A stretch of DNA of 64,000 nt from Tepidaquicella sp964564635 (GTDB taxonomy: Bacteria > Bacteroidota > Ignavibacteria > Tepidaquicellales > Tepidaquicellaceae). The notes below the pieces were generated by a model. The model saw only the letters and a program-made list of their open reading frames with translations. It did no database searches and had not been told where the DNA came from. This document shows positions 16,671 to 26,055 of this stretch, in pieces. The position numbers and the translations under genes are program-made. The first letter of the stretch is position 1, and each line of letters opens with the position of its first letter. The DNA is taken from NCBI GenBank assembly GCA_964564635.1, contig CAZMAR010000001.1:620001-684000 (forward strand), written 5' to 3'.

Positions 16671-17354
16671 ATGCATATACCAGATGGTTATTTGAGCCCA
16701 CAAACATACATTCCTTTGTATGGAATAATGGTTCCTTTCTGGGGCATAGCTATAAAAAAAATAAAAAAAGTACTCACTTCTACATACATACCATACATTG
16801 CAATGAGTGCAGTTTTCTCATTTCTAATAATGTTGTTTAATATACCAATTCCCGGCGGAACAACAGGGCATGCGGTCGGAGCTGCAATAATTTCAATAAT
16901 TCTTGGGCCCTGGGTTGCTGTTATTTCCGTTAGTGTTGTTTTAGTTATTCAAGCATTACTTTTTGGTGATGGCGGTATTACTGCTATTGGTGCAAATTGT
17001 TTTAATATGGCTGTGGTTATGCCCTTTGTATCCTATATCATTTTTAAACTTTCTATAGGAAATTCAAAATCAAAAATAAGGATACAAATAAGTTCATTCC
17101 TTGCAGGATATTTTGGACTAACAATAGCAGCTGTTTTAACTGCAATAGAACTGGGGATTCAACCTCTGATTGCTCATTCAGAAGATGGTACTCCACTTTA
17201 CGCACCATATCCTCTGAGTATATCAATTCCTGTTATGGCTCTTGAACATCTACTTATTTTCTCAATAGCAGAAGGGTTAATTACAATGGCTATTTTAAGT
17301 TATTTTCTAAAATATGAACCGGAATCTATTTATAGTATAAAAGAAAATAATTAA
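16671..17354 (+). CDS. cbiM: ECF-type cobalt/nickel transporter substrate component CbiM
   Basis: Membrane component that binds the metal ion in Ni/Co energy-coupling-factor transporters. The mature-like N-terminus MHIPDGYL is the family hallmark: the amino end and His2 take part in metal coordination, so the start at ATG 16671 is certain. Six or so hydrophobic helices follow, with the GGTTGHAVGAA segment carrying another conserved His. First of four genes, in the order M, N-like, Q, O. Nickel and cobalt transporters of this type are hard to separate by sequence, and nothing here decides which. Confidence 0.93.
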   Translation: MHIPDGYLSPQTYIPLYGIMVPFWGIAIKKIKKVLTSTYIPYIAMSAVFSFLIMLFNIPIPGGTTGHAVGAAIISIILGPWVAVISVSVVLVIQALLFGDGGITAIGANCFNMAVVMPFVSYIIFKLSIGNSKSKIRIQISSFLAGYFGLTIAAVLTAIELGIQPLIAHSEDGTPLYAPYPLSISIPVMALEHLLIFSIAEGLITMAILSYFLKYEPESIYSIKENN

Positions 17355-17364
17355 ATTTTAGAGC

Positions 17365-17709
17365 GTGAATAAATTCCAGAAAAAATTATTAATTTGGTTG
17401 TTGATTCTTATAATATTAAGCCCGTTGGGAATATTATTACCATATTTATTTAATGCTGGTGATGCGTGGGGAGAGTGGGATATTGAAACCGTTGAAAAAA
17501 TGAAGGGGTTTATTCCAAAAGGTATGGAAAAATTATCTTCCTTATGGAAATCATTATTCTCTGATTATACAAACTTATTTGGAGAGGATTTACCATTAAG
17601 TTTGCAAATAATTTCTTATATACTTTCAGCATTGCTTGGTTCAATAATAATATATTTTCTATTGAGGTTGATTCTTAAATTATACAAAAATGCAAGTGAA
17701 ACTTCCTGA
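17365..17709 (+). CDS. CbiN/PDGLE-like small membrane subunit of the Ni/Co transporter
   Basis: 114 residues with one transmembrane helix at each end (about 8-28 and 84-105) and a loop between, carrying WGEWDIETVEKMKGFIPKGMEKL. This layout and the loop sequence match the small CbiN-, NikN- or PDGLE-type auxiliary subunits encoded between cbiM and cbiQ, which are thought to help load the metal into CbiM. The start is GTG. Its last 20 bases overlap the start of cbiQ. The exact subfamily name is uncertain. Confidence 0.7.
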   Translation: MNKFQKKLLIWLLILIILSPLGILLPYLFNAGDAWGEWDIETVEKMKGFIPKGMEKLSSLWKSLFSDYTNLFGEDLPLSLQIISYILSALLGSIIIYFLLRLILKLYKNASETS

Positions 17710-18595
17710 TTTTCTTTGCAGGGATAATAATTTTAACAAATATATCCTTCAGAAAAATAAATCCAAAAATATTTCTGATAAACCTGACTTATCTCATAGT
17801 TCAAAAAAAAGATTCAAATTAAAATTTGTCGATAAAGGTTTAATCAAAACCTCGGGTATTTTAAAGATGTATTTTGATAATACAACAATATCAAGTAAAA
17901 AAAATTATTTAAATATAATCCCTGCAAAAGTAAAATTAATTTGTTTAACTTTAATACTAATAATAATTTCTCTTTCAAACACAATAGAATATCAGTTAAT
18001 AATTTCAGGATTTTTAATTTCTCTTAATCTTGTTTTTCTAATTCAGCTAAAAGAAAAAAATATTATCTGGAGTTATATAAAAAAAATTATTTACCCAACG
18101 ATTCTTTTAGGTTTCTTACTTTCTTTACCAGCTTCAATTAATTTAATAACAAAAGGTGAAGAGCTAATAAATTTAATCCAACTGAACAAGGAATATAAAT
18201 TCTGGATTTATAAAATTCCTGACAAAATATTTATCTCCAAAGAAGGCATAAAAATAACATTTTTAATTACTTTAAGGGTTTTCAACTCTATAACTATTTC
18301 TATGTTAATTCTTCAAAGTGAACCAATTGAAAAAATTATTAACTCACTAAAGGTATTAGGTATACCAACTGCAATAAGAACAATATTACTGATTACCCAA
18401 AAATATATTTTAATTTTTTCAAGAACGGTAGAGAAATACTACTTTTCTTTAAGAAGCCGATTGTTTACAGAGCCAAAAAAATCTCAATTATATGAAATAA
18501 CAGGTTCAAGGGCGTTTCTACTTTACAAGAAAACAAAAGAAAAATTTTATGATATTTCTTTAGCCCTCAGAAGCAGAGGAATAAATAATATATGA
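17690..18595 (+). CDS. cbiQ: ECF transporter transmembrane coupling protein CbiQ/EcfT
   Basis: Couples the ATPase to the metal-binding membrane unit. Four to five hydrophobic segments lie between about residues 82 and 215, followed by the cytoplasmic helical part with LRSRLFTEP and the C-terminal ALRSRG coupling motif. The N-terminal 75 residues are unusually long, hydrophilic and Lys-rich compared with typical CbiQ. The start ATG is inside the previous gene (20-base overlap), and its stop overlaps the cbiO ATG in ATGA, so the operon is tightly coupled. Confidence 0.88.
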   Translation: MQVKLPDFLCRDNNFNKYILQKNKSKNISDKPDLSHSSKKRFKLKFVDKGLIKTSGILKMYFDNTTISSKKNYLNIIPAKVKLICLTLILIIISLSNTIEYQLIISGFLISLNLVFLIQLKEKNIIWSYIKKIIYPTILLGFLLSLPASINLITKGEELINLIQLNKEYKFWIYKIPDKIFISKEGIKITFLITLRVFNSITISMLILQSEPIEKIINSLKVLGIPTAIRTILLITQKYILIFSRTVEKYYFSLRSRLFTEPKKSQLYEITGSRAFLLYKKTKEKFYDISLALRSRGINNI

Positions 18596-19410
18596 ATTCA
18601 GATAAAATTTTATATGATTTAAAAAATATCTCTTTTAAATATTCAAATGATATTGTTGCATTAGAAGATATTTCTTTAAAGATAGAAGAAAATTCAATTT
18701 TTGCTTTTGTCGGTGTTAATGGATGCGGAAAATCAACCCTGATGTACATACTTAATGGTTTGATTTTTTCCAAGACCGGAATTTTAAAATATAGAGGTGA
18801 AGAAATTAATGAGAAAAAATTTAAAGATTCAGATTTTGTAAGAAAATTTCGTACTACAAATGCTCTTGTTTTTCAAGATTCCGATACTCAACTGTTTTGT
18901 TCTGATGTATTTGCAGAATTATCGTTTGGTCTCCTGCAAACCTCAATGCAGGAGAAAGAGATAAAGGAAAGAATCGAGCAGGTCGCAGAATTAATGAATA
19001 TAACTCCCTTGCTTGGACGCGCTATTTCTTCCCTTTCAGGTGGAGAAAAGAAAAAAGTCGCTATCGCTTCTGTATTAGTTTTAAATCCAGAAGTAATATT
19101 ATTAGATGAACCAACTTCTGAACTTGACCCTAAAACACAGGGACTTTTAGTAGAAATAATTAATGAACTTCATAAAGCAGGAAAAACAATAATTTTTTCC
19201 ACACATGACCTTGGATTGATAGATGACCTAAAACCAAAGTTGTGTGTAATGAACGAACAACACAAAGTTGAGATAATCGGGAAAGCAGATGAAATACTTA
19301 ATAATGAAGAATTATTATTAAAAGTAAATTTAATACACGAACACACGCATATACATAACGGGATATCCCACAAACATATACATTCACACTATAGACCCCA
19401 CAAACACTGA
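18592..19410 (+). CDS. cbiO: ECF transporter ATPase CbiO with histidine-rich tail
   Basis: ATP-binding subunit driving Ni/Co uptake. Walker A GVNGCGKST at 41-49, Q-loop FQDSDTQLF, signature LSGGEKKKVAIA, Walker B VILLDEPTSELD and switch STHDL are all present. The last 27 residues hold ten histidines in alternating pairs, which is not part of the ordinary CbiO fold and probably binds the transported metal in the cytoplasm. Last gene of the transporter operon, convergent with the ferritin-like gene that ends the large redox operon. Confidence 0.93.
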   Translation: MNSDKILYDLKNISFKYSNDIVALEDISLKIEENSIFAFVGVNGCGKSTLMYILNGLIFSKTGILKYRGEEINEKKFKDSDFVRKFRTTNALVFQDSDTQLFCSDVFAELSFGLLQTSMQEKEIKERIEQVAELMNITPLLGRAISSLSGGEKKKVAIASVLVLNPEVILLDEPTSELDPKTQGLLVEIINELHKAGKTIIFSTHDLGLIDDLKPKLCVMNEQHKVEIIGKADEILNNEELLLKVNLIHEHTHIHNGISHKHIHSHYRPHKH

Positions 19411-19467
19411 TAGCTTTTTCCTAAATAAGAAGAGAAATAAAAAATTGCAAATCAACAAATTAAATTT

Positions 19468-19923
19468 TTAGTTTTCCCTTAAAACATATTCATCGTATTC
19501 AATCTCAAATCTCAATTTATGTTTTGACTCTTCCTGAGCAAGAGAAAGAAAAACTTCCTTTAAATCAGCATTATCAACTCGTGTAGAAAGTTTCATATAC
19601 AGTTTATAAGCAGCTTTTTCCTTATTCATTGCTAATATTAAGGCTTCTTCATAACTCATATTGGGACTTGGTGTAATATTGACAGTGTAATCAGAAATTT
19701 TTAAATCCTGAACTTTTTCATCGGATATTTCTAAGATGCCCTCATCTTTAATTTTCTGAAGCCTTGCTTTATGCTTCACTTCTTCCATTGCAAATTCCTG
19801 AAAAACATTTTTCATCTCTTCATTGCGAGCCTTTACAGAAAGGTTTGTATAGAAATCAACCGACTCCTGCTCTCTTTTAATTGCAAAATCAAGGACATCA
19901 TTAATATTTTTAAAATCTACCAT
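19468..19923 (-). CDS. ferritin-like / rubrerythrin-type diiron protein
   Basis: Four-helix-bundle diiron protein. Two repeats of the carboxylate-His pattern are visible: Glu48-x2-His51 in MEEVKH and Glu132-x2-His135 in QEESKH, with Glu20 and Glu102 as the paired helix ligands. There is no rubredoxin domain, so it is the short type. Members reduce peroxide or store iron. It is the last gene of the seven-gene redox operon, 10 bases after the large fusion protein, and may protect its iron-sulfur clusters from oxygen (inference). Confidence 0.85.
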   Translation of the reverse strand: MVDFKNINDVLDFAIKREQESVDFYTNLSVKARNEEMKNVFQEFAMEEVKHKARLQKIKDEGILEISDEKVQDLKISDYTVNITPSPNMSYEEALILAMNKEKAAYKLYMKLSTRVDNADLKEVFLSLAQEESKHKLRFEIEYDEYVLREN

Positions 19924-19933
19924 ATTTGTTTAT

Positions 19934-22900
19934 TTAATTTATTTTAATATTTGTTGATTTATAAAACTCTTCTTCAAATCTTTTTACTATGTTATCGCAC
20001 CCATAATTAAACATTCTGTTATAATTATCTTCTGTCGTATGCTCAAGTTTTAATTTCGCATCTTCCTGCTTTTCTGGTAATAATGAAGCAATTTCAATTG
20101 TTATATTATTTGTTAAATCAAGTTTATTTTTCACTCCAAATAGTTTCATTAAATCAATAAATTGTTCAAATGTTCTCCTTTCAATAAATGGATCAATCTC
20201 CCTGTCAAAATGTAAAATAAATTTCTGTGTATTAGTATAACTACCACCACTCTCCTGAGGAAGTGAGGCAGGCAAAATTAAATCGGCTAATTCAGCAGTC
20301 TCAGTCATAAAATAGTCCTGAACTACTTTGAAATTAGTTTTATTAAACAATTCAAGAATTTTATCTTTTTCTACAGCACATCCAACAGGGTCTTCCCCAA
20401 ATATAAACATATTCTTTGCATTACCTTTAGAAATAAAATCAAATAAATCTTCGTTCACGGAAACAGGAATCTGAGATATGTTCCATACTTTTTTCAACTT
20501 TGTAATAAATTCTTCATCATTAACTATATCCTTTCCACCTACACCATAAGCAGGTGTAATACCCATATCAAAAAGTCCCTGAGAATTATTCTTTTCTTTT
20601 AAAGCAATTAACCCGCTTGATATTTTCCCTAATTTTCCGGTAATTATAGCAAGGTTATATAATTCCTTAACAGTATTAGAGGAAAGATGTTTTTCTGAAA
20701 AGATAATTATTGCTTTTTGCTCAAGATTATAACCTTCAGCAAATTCCATTAACCTTTTTTCGAAAAATACACCAGAATTCTTTAAAAGAGCATTATAATC
20801 TTCAAATAGTGTTAATTTTTTATAATCCTCAAAACCTTCTGTGTGGTCATCAATAAAAATTCTATTCTCTCGATTATGGCTAAGTAAATAATGTATAACT
20901 GCCTTAATAAAATGGTAATAAGATTTCACAATTAAAGCCCTGTCAGCACGCTTAAGTAAGGAACTATTTTCATTCGTTGTAACAACCTCAAACAAAGTTT
21001 TATTCTTTGAGCGAGTATTATTTATAAGATAACTAACGACGGGGTTCTCATAATTAATTTCTGAACCAATTAGATATATTTTTCCAGCACCTTGAATTTG
21101 CTCAAATGGGACATTCAAATAATTATCATAGAAATAACCATTTCCCCTATTTAAATAATGAAAGCTATTTATATTGTTGGTCTTAACAGCAGCTCGAGCA
21201 AATTTTTGAATGAGATATAATTCTTCATTTGAAAGTCTTGCTCCAGCAAAGAAAACATTTTCATCTGGTAAAACAGATTTAATTTTATCATATATTATCT
21301 TGTATGCAGTTTCAAAATCAATTTCTTTGAATTGTCCTCTATGTTTATACAGGGGTTTTAAAATTCTCGATTTATCATTCAAATAGTGATACCCGAACTT
21401 TGCAAATCTGCAAATATTAGTATCTTTATTAATCACACCGGGTGCCCCTGTAACTTTCATATAATATCCATTTATATGATGTAACTTAATCTCACAACCT
21501 ATAGAACAAAAATTACATATGGTTTCATAATCGGATAATTTTACCGGACCAGGTTTGAATTTCACATTTTCCGTTATCGCACCAGTTGGACAGGTTGAAA
21601 TACATAAACCGCAAGATTCACAATCAGTATCAAGAAGTTTTTTATTCATACTTGGTGCCACATATGTATCAAAACCTCTGTTGACAAGACCTAAAGCATT
21701 TGCACCTACTACATCTTTACAAATTCTAATACATCTTGAACACAAAATACATTTATTGTTATCTATTTCTATATATGGATGCCTGAAATCAATTTCATAT
21801 GTTTTAAATTCACCACCAAGTTTATATTGTTCTGCCTTATATTCTGTAGAATATTTCTTTAATTCGCAGGTAAAATACTCAGAGCACCCACACTCAAGAC
21901 ATCTAAGTGTCTCTCTATATGCCATCTCATCGGTATAACCCAATTCAACCTCATCGAAATTTTTACGCTTCTCAGGTGGTAAAGTGGGCATTTCTTGCCT
22001 TAACTGATGTTTATATCTATCTTTATATTCTTCCGGTAATTGTTTTCTAAAATTATCTTTCCTGCTTATAAATTCAAAATCTTCCCCTTTAACTTCTTCG
22101 CCATATAAATATTGATGGCAACTGCGAGCTGCTTTCCTACCCTGTGCAATTGCTTCAATTAAAGTGGCCGGTCCTGTAACGGAATCGCCAGCAGCAAATA
22201 TATTTTTTATTGAGGTTCTTAAAGTGTTTTTATCTGCCTCAATATCTCCCCATTTATTTATTACTAATTTTTCTTCTGAATTATCATTAATATCATTAAT
22301 AAAATCAACATTTGTTCTTTGCCCTATTGCAGCGAGTATATAATCAAGTTCTATTTCAAATTCCGAACCATCAATTTTAATTGGTCTCCTTCTTCCAGAT
22401 GCATCAGGCTCACCGAGCTTCATTTTATAACAGGTAAGAGATTTAACTTTACCGGATTCATCAAGATTAATTTTAGCTGGGGCTGTCAAGAATAAATACT
22501 CTACTCCTTCAAGTTTTGATTCGTGAATCTCTATTTTGTTTGCGGGCATTTCATTTTCAGTCCGACGATATATTATATATACTTTATCTGCTCCACATCT
22601 TACAGCAGTCCTGCAACAATCCATCGCTGTATTTCCGCCACCAATCACAGCAACTTTCTTGCCTGTAAAATCATATCTTTGACCTGTCAGTTCCATATTT
22701 CTCAAAAAATCAATACCAGAAAATACATTCTCTGCATTATCATTCTCGCAACCAATTCTGGTACCAGACTGAGAACCTATTGCGAGAATAAAAGCATCAT
22801 AATTATTTTTAATATCTTTATAACTTAAATTAGCACCTAATCTTTTTTGATAATGAATTTTAACACCAAGTTTACAAATATTCTCTACTTCTTTATCTAT

Positions 22901-23638
22901 TATTTCATTTGGTAATCTATATGGAGGTATTCCATATCTTAGCATTCCTCCCGGAAACGGATTAGCTTCAAAAATTTCAACAGTATGACCTTCAATTGCT
23001 AAATAATACGCCGCAGTTAATCCACCGGGACCTGCACCAATAATGCATACTTTTTTATTTGTTGCAGGTTTTATTTCTGGTATGTAATCATTCTCACTTT
23101 CAAAATCTTTATCTGTTGCATATCTTTTCAGATAATCAATTCCAACTCCAACCCCTTCAACTAAATTTCTTCTACATGCAACCTCGCAGGGTCTTACGCA
23201 AACTCTACCGCAAATAGCAGGTAAAGGGTTAGTTTCTTTTATTAATCTAACCGCTTCGCTATATAAACCTTTATTTATAAGAGCAATATAACCCTGCACA
23301 TCTACCCCTGCAGGACAGGTCAATTTACAGGGGGCAACACAATCAGCATAATGATTGCTTAAAAGCAATTCCAGAGCAGCCTTTCGGGATTTAATTACCT
23401 TATCGCTATTTGTAGTAATTTTCATACCTTCAGCAATCTTGGTCGAGCAGGATGGTTGTAACCCTCTCATCCCTTCGACCTCTACAACACATACATAACA
23501 GGAAGAATAAGGTTCCAATCTTTCATCATTACATAAAGTTGGAATATCAATACCATTTCTAAGAGCTAATTGAAGAATTGTTTCTCCCTTAATTCCTTTT
23601 ACAATCTTTCCGTTAAGAATTACATTTAATTTTTCCAT
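19934..23638 (-). CDS. multidomain iron-sulfur flavoprotein: ferredoxin + GltD-like FAD/NAD(P) domain + ferredoxins + NuoG/FdhA-like domain
   Basis: 1234-residue fusion. Order: [2Fe-2S] ferredoxin (Cys36, 47, 50, 64); GltD-type cluster region (Cys100, 104, 108, then ICGRVC...CEVAC at 142-155); FAD site GAGPGG at 201-206; NAD(P) site GGGNTAMD at 333-340; cysteines 580-591; two [4Fe-4S] ferredoxins (Cys630-640 and 673-683); a formate-dehydrogenase/NuoG-type [4Fe-4S] site (Cys708, 711, 715, 743); then a molybdopterin-oxidoreductase-like domain to the end. At the position of the catalytic Cys/Sec in formate dehydrogenases the sequence reads LNRGNGYF, with no Cys, so it probably works as an electron conduit like NuoG. 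It follows nuoF by 23 bases. Automatic pipelines might call it formate dehydrogenase alpha subunit. Confidence 0.85.
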   Translation of the reverse strand: MEKLNVILNGKIVKGIKGETILQLALRNGIDIPTLCNDERLEPYSSCYVCVVEVEGMRGLQPSCSTKIAEGMKITTNSDKVIKSRKAALELLLSNHYADCVAPCKLTCPAGVDVQGYIALINKGLYSEAVRLIKETNPLPAICGRVCVRPCEVACRRNLVEGVGVGIDYLKRYATDKDFESENDYIPEIKPATNKKVCIIGAGPGGLTAAYYLAIEGHTVEIFEANPFPGGMLRYGIPPYRLPNEIIDKEVENICKLGVKIHYQKRLGANLSYKDIKNNYDAFILAIGSQSGTRIGCENDNAENVFSGIDFLRNMELTGQRYDFTGKKVAVIGGGNTAMDCCRTAVRCGADKVYIIYRRTENEMPANKIEIHESKLEGVEYLFLTAPAKINLDESGKVKSLTCYKMKLGEPDASGRRRPIKIDGSEFEIELDYILAAIGQRTNVDFINDINDNSEEKLVINKWGDIEADKNTLRTSIKNIFAAGDSVTGPATLIEAIAQGRKAARSCHQYLYGEEVKGEDFEFISRKDNFRKQLPEEYKDRYKHQLRQEMPTLPPEKRKNFDEVELGYTDEMAYRETLRCLECGCSEYFTCELKKYSTEYKAEQYKLGGEFKTYEIDFRHPYIEIDNNKCILCSRCIRICKDVVGANALGLVNRGFDTYVAPSMNKKLLDTDCESCGLCISTCPTGAITENVKFKPGPVKLSDYETICNFCSIGCEIKLHHINGYYMKVTGAPGVINKDTNICRFAKFGYHYLNDKSRILKPLYKHRGQFKEIDFETAYKIIYDKIKSVLPDENVFFAGARLSNEELYLIQKFARAAVKTNNINSFHYLNRGNGYFYDNYLNVPFEQIQGAGKIYLIGSEINYENPVVSYLINNTRSKNKTLFEVVTTNENSSLLKRADRALIVKSYYHFIKAVIHYLLSHNRENRIFIDDHTEGFEDYKKLTLFEDYNALLKNSGVFFEKRLMEFAEGYNLEQKAIIIFSEKHLSSNTVKELYNLAIITGKLGKISSGLIALKEKNNSQGLFDMGITPAYGVGGKDIVNDEEFITKLKKVWNISQIPVSVNEDLFDFISKGNAKNMFIFGEDPVGCAVEKDKILELFNKTNFKVVQDYFMTETAELADLILPASLPQESGGSYTNTQKFILHFDREIDPFIERRTFEQFIDLMKLFGVKNKLDLTNNITIEIASLLPEKQEDAKLKLEHTTEDNYNRMFNYGCDNIVKRFEEEFYKSTNIKIN

Positions 23639-23661
23639 TATAAATATATTTACTCAAAAAA

Positions 23662-25440
23662 TTAAAAAACTTTAATTGCATCAAATTTACATTTAGAATA
23701 ACAATCACCACACTTGATACACAATTCCTGTTTAATATAATGAACTTGTTTCTTTTCACCTTCAATCGCGTTTACCGGGCATCCTCTTTTACAAACAAGA
23801 CATCCTACACACTTTTCAGGAATTACTTCATAGGTCAATAATTTTTTACAATACAAAGCAGGACATTTTTTATCTCTAATATGAGCTTCATATTCATCTC
23901 TAAAGTATTTTATAGTAGTTAACACAGGATTCGGAGCAGTCTGACCAAGGCCACAAAGAGAACTTTCTTTAATCTGATTTGCAAGAGTTTCTAATGCTTC
24001 GATATCACCTTCTTTCCCTTCTCCCTCTGTAATTCTTGTTAAAATCTCAAGCATTCTTTTGGTTCCTATTCTGCAGAAAGTGCACTTACCACAGGATTCC
24101 TTTTGTGTAAAATCAAGGAAAAATCTCGCAACATCCACCATACAGGTAGTTTCATCCATAACAACCATACCACCGGAACCCATAATAGCCCCTGTCGCAT
24201 TAACTGAATCATAATCAACTATTGTATCAGAAAGGTATTCCGGAATACATCCACCGGAAGGACCTCCTAATTGTACTGCTTTGAACTTTTTATCACCGAT
24301 TATTCCGCCACCAAGGTTATAAATAATCTCTTTAATAGTAATTCCCATAGGTACTTCAACTAAACCACCATTTTTAATTTTACCTGTAAGAGCAAATACT
24401 TTTGTCCCTTTACTTTTTTCTGTACCGTACTTAGAGTATTCAGCAGCACCGTTTAAAATAATCCATGGAATATTTGCGTAGGTCTCAACATTATTAATAT
24501 TTGTAGGTTTTTTCCATAATCCGGAAACCGCAGGGAATGGGGGTCTTTTTCTTGGCATACCTCTTTCACCTTCAACAGAGGCAATTAGAGCAGTTTCTTC
24601 ACCGCAAACAAACGCACCAGCACCTTCTTTAACATAAATATCAAAATCAAAACCTTCTATTCCAAATATATCTTTTCCAAGATAGCCTCTTTGTCTTGCC
24701 TGTTCAATTGCTTTATTCAATCTCTTAACAGCAAGCGGGTACTCTGCCCTACAGTATATTACTCCTTCATTTGCACCAATTGAATATGCAGCAATAATCA
24801 TTCCTTCTAAAACTGAATGTGGGTCACCTTCTAATACAGATCTGTCCATAAATGCCCCAGGGTCTCCTTCATCAGCATTGCAAATTACATATTTTTCTGT
24901 GCCGGGAGAGCTATTGGCAAATTTCCATTTTAAACCTGTAGGAAATCCACCACCGCCTCTACCTCTTAAACCTGAATCCATAACAATTTTAATTACATCC
25001 TGACAACTGATTTTTTCATCCGCAATTTTTTTCATTGCTTTATACCCCATTCGGGCTTCGTATTCATCAATTGATTCAGGGTCAATATAACCACAGTTTC
25101 TTAATGCTATTTTTACCTGCCCCTTGAAATACTTGCTATCAGGAGTTTCAATTACATCTGAATAGACAAGATAATCCTTAAATGGGGTTAACTTCTTAAT
25201 ATGACTATCTAAAATCTCATCAATTTTTTTAGTATCAACTTCACCATAAAGATAAGATCCTGTTTCATCCTTTATCTCTACCAGAGGTTCTTTGAAACAC
25301 ATTCCAATACAACTTGTCTTTTTCAGTTCAAAATCCAAGTTATCTGCTTCTTTAATTCTTTCAATTTCACTATAAACCTTTGCTGCACCAGCAGCAATTC
25401 CACAACTACCTAAACCTACAATAACTTGTATTTTATCCAT
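23662..25440 (-). CDS. nuoF: NuoF/HydB-type NAD(P)H-oxidising flavoprotein with N-terminal 2Fe-2S-like and C-terminal 2[4Fe-4S] domains
   Basis: 592 residues, longer than complex I NuoF because of extra domains at both ends. Residues 1-85 are a thioredoxin-like ferredoxin domain with Cys13, Cys44 and Cys48. The core has the FMN/NADH site GLRGRGGGGFPTG at 157-169 and ICNADEGDPGAF, then the [4Fe-4S] site ESCGKCTFCRIG. The C-terminal tail adds two ferredoxin motifs (CVGCLVCKRGCP and CIKCGDCYSKC). This build is that of HydB/HndC/BfuB proteins of electron-bifurcating complexes, not of respiratory complex I. The residue set alone cannot prove bifurcation. Confidence 0.9.
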   Translation of the reverse strand: MDKIQVIVGLGSCGIAAGAAKVYSEIERIKEADNLDFELKKTSCIGMCFKEPLVEIKDETGSYLYGEVDTKKIDEILDSHIKKLTPFKDYLVYSDVIETPDSKYFKGQVKIALRNCGYIDPESIDEYEARMGYKAMKKIADEKISCQDVIKIVMDSGLRGRGGGGFPTGLKWKFANSSPGTEKYVICNADEGDPGAFMDRSVLEGDPHSVLEGMIIAAYSIGANEGVIYCRAEYPLAVKRLNKAIEQARQRGYLGKDIFGIEGFDFDIYVKEGAGAFVCGEETALIASVEGERGMPRKRPPFPAVSGLWKKPTNINNVETYANIPWIILNGAAEYSKYGTEKSKGTKVFALTGKIKNGGLVEVPMGITIKEIIYNLGGGIIGDKKFKAVQLGGPSGGCIPEYLSDTIVDYDSVNATGAIMGSGGMVVMDETTCMVDVARFFLDFTQKESCGKCTFCRIGTKRMLEILTRITEGEGKEGDIEALETLANQIKESSLCGLGQTAPNPVLTTIKYFRDEYEAHIRDKKCPALYCKKLLTYEVIPEKCVGCLVCKRGCPVNAIEGEKKQVHYIKQELCIKCGDCYSKCKFDAIKVF

Positions 25441-25469
25441 TTAAGAAATGTTTTATTATTTATGAATGT

Positions 25470-26024
25470 TTAATTTTGAGAAGGTTCTTCAATCTTTTTA
25501 GAACTAAGAACCTCTTTTCTTCTAATCTCTTTAACTATATCAACAGCTTTCTTTCCAGTTAGTTTTCCATAAGTTTCTTCACCAATCATCATTACAGGTG
25601 CTAAAGAACAACAACCAAGACAGGCAACAGTTTCAACAGTAAAAATTCCATCGGAGGTAGTTTCACCATCTTTTATCTCAAGAAAATTTAATATATCCTC
25701 TGTTACTTTCGTTGCATTCTGAACATGGCAGGCAGTTCCATGACATATACGAACAATGTTTTTACCGACAGGACTAAGTCTGAATTGAGCATAAAAAGTT
25801 GCAACACCATATAAGTCATTAAGTTTCAAACCTGTTTGCCTTGAAATTTCATAGAATGCTTCTTCAGGAATATAACCATAAATATTTTGAACACCCTGAA
25901 GTAATGGTATTAAATTACCTTTTTTATATTTATATTTTTTTATTAATCCTTCTAATGGGCTTAAATCTACTTCTTGCTTTGGAATCTCCTTATCTTCAAT
26001 TTTACTAATCCGTTCTATTCTCAT
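25470..26024 (-). CDS. nuoE: NuoE-like 2Fe-2S thioredoxin-fold subunit
   Basis: Partner of the NuoF-like flavoprotein, passing electrons through one [2Fe-2S] cluster. Ligands are Cys94 and Cys99 in CHGTAC, and Cys135 and Cys139 in CLGCC, the canonical NuoE/HydC pattern. An N-terminal helical region (GVQNIYGYIPEEA, GLKLNDLYGVATFYAQF) is also typical. Length 184 residues. It lies 29 bases before nuoF and 31 after the NfnB-like gene. Confidence 0.92.
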   Translation of the reverse strand: MRIERISKIEDKEIPKQEVDLSPLEGLIKKYKYKKGNLIPLLQGVQNIYGYIPEEAFYEISRQTGLKLNDLYGVATFYAQFRLSPVGKNIVRICHGTACHVQNATKVTEDILNFLEIKDGETTSDGIFTVETVACLGCCSLAPVMMIGEETYGKLTGKKAVDIVKEIRRKEVLSSKKIEEPSQN

Positions 26025-26055
26025 AATAATAAATTAAAATTATTTAATAAAATAA

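Noticed and set aside
16671..19410. Nickel transporter as proof of a nearby [NiFe] hydrogenase
   Set aside because: CbiMNQO-type systems carry cobalt or nickel; no nickel enzyme is visible in the window.
19934..25440. Formate dehydrogenase or hydrogenase operon
   Set aside because: The molybdopterin-like domain lacks the catalytic Cys/Sec, and no H-cluster (TSCCPxW type) or [NiFe] cysteine pairs occur in any gene of the operon.
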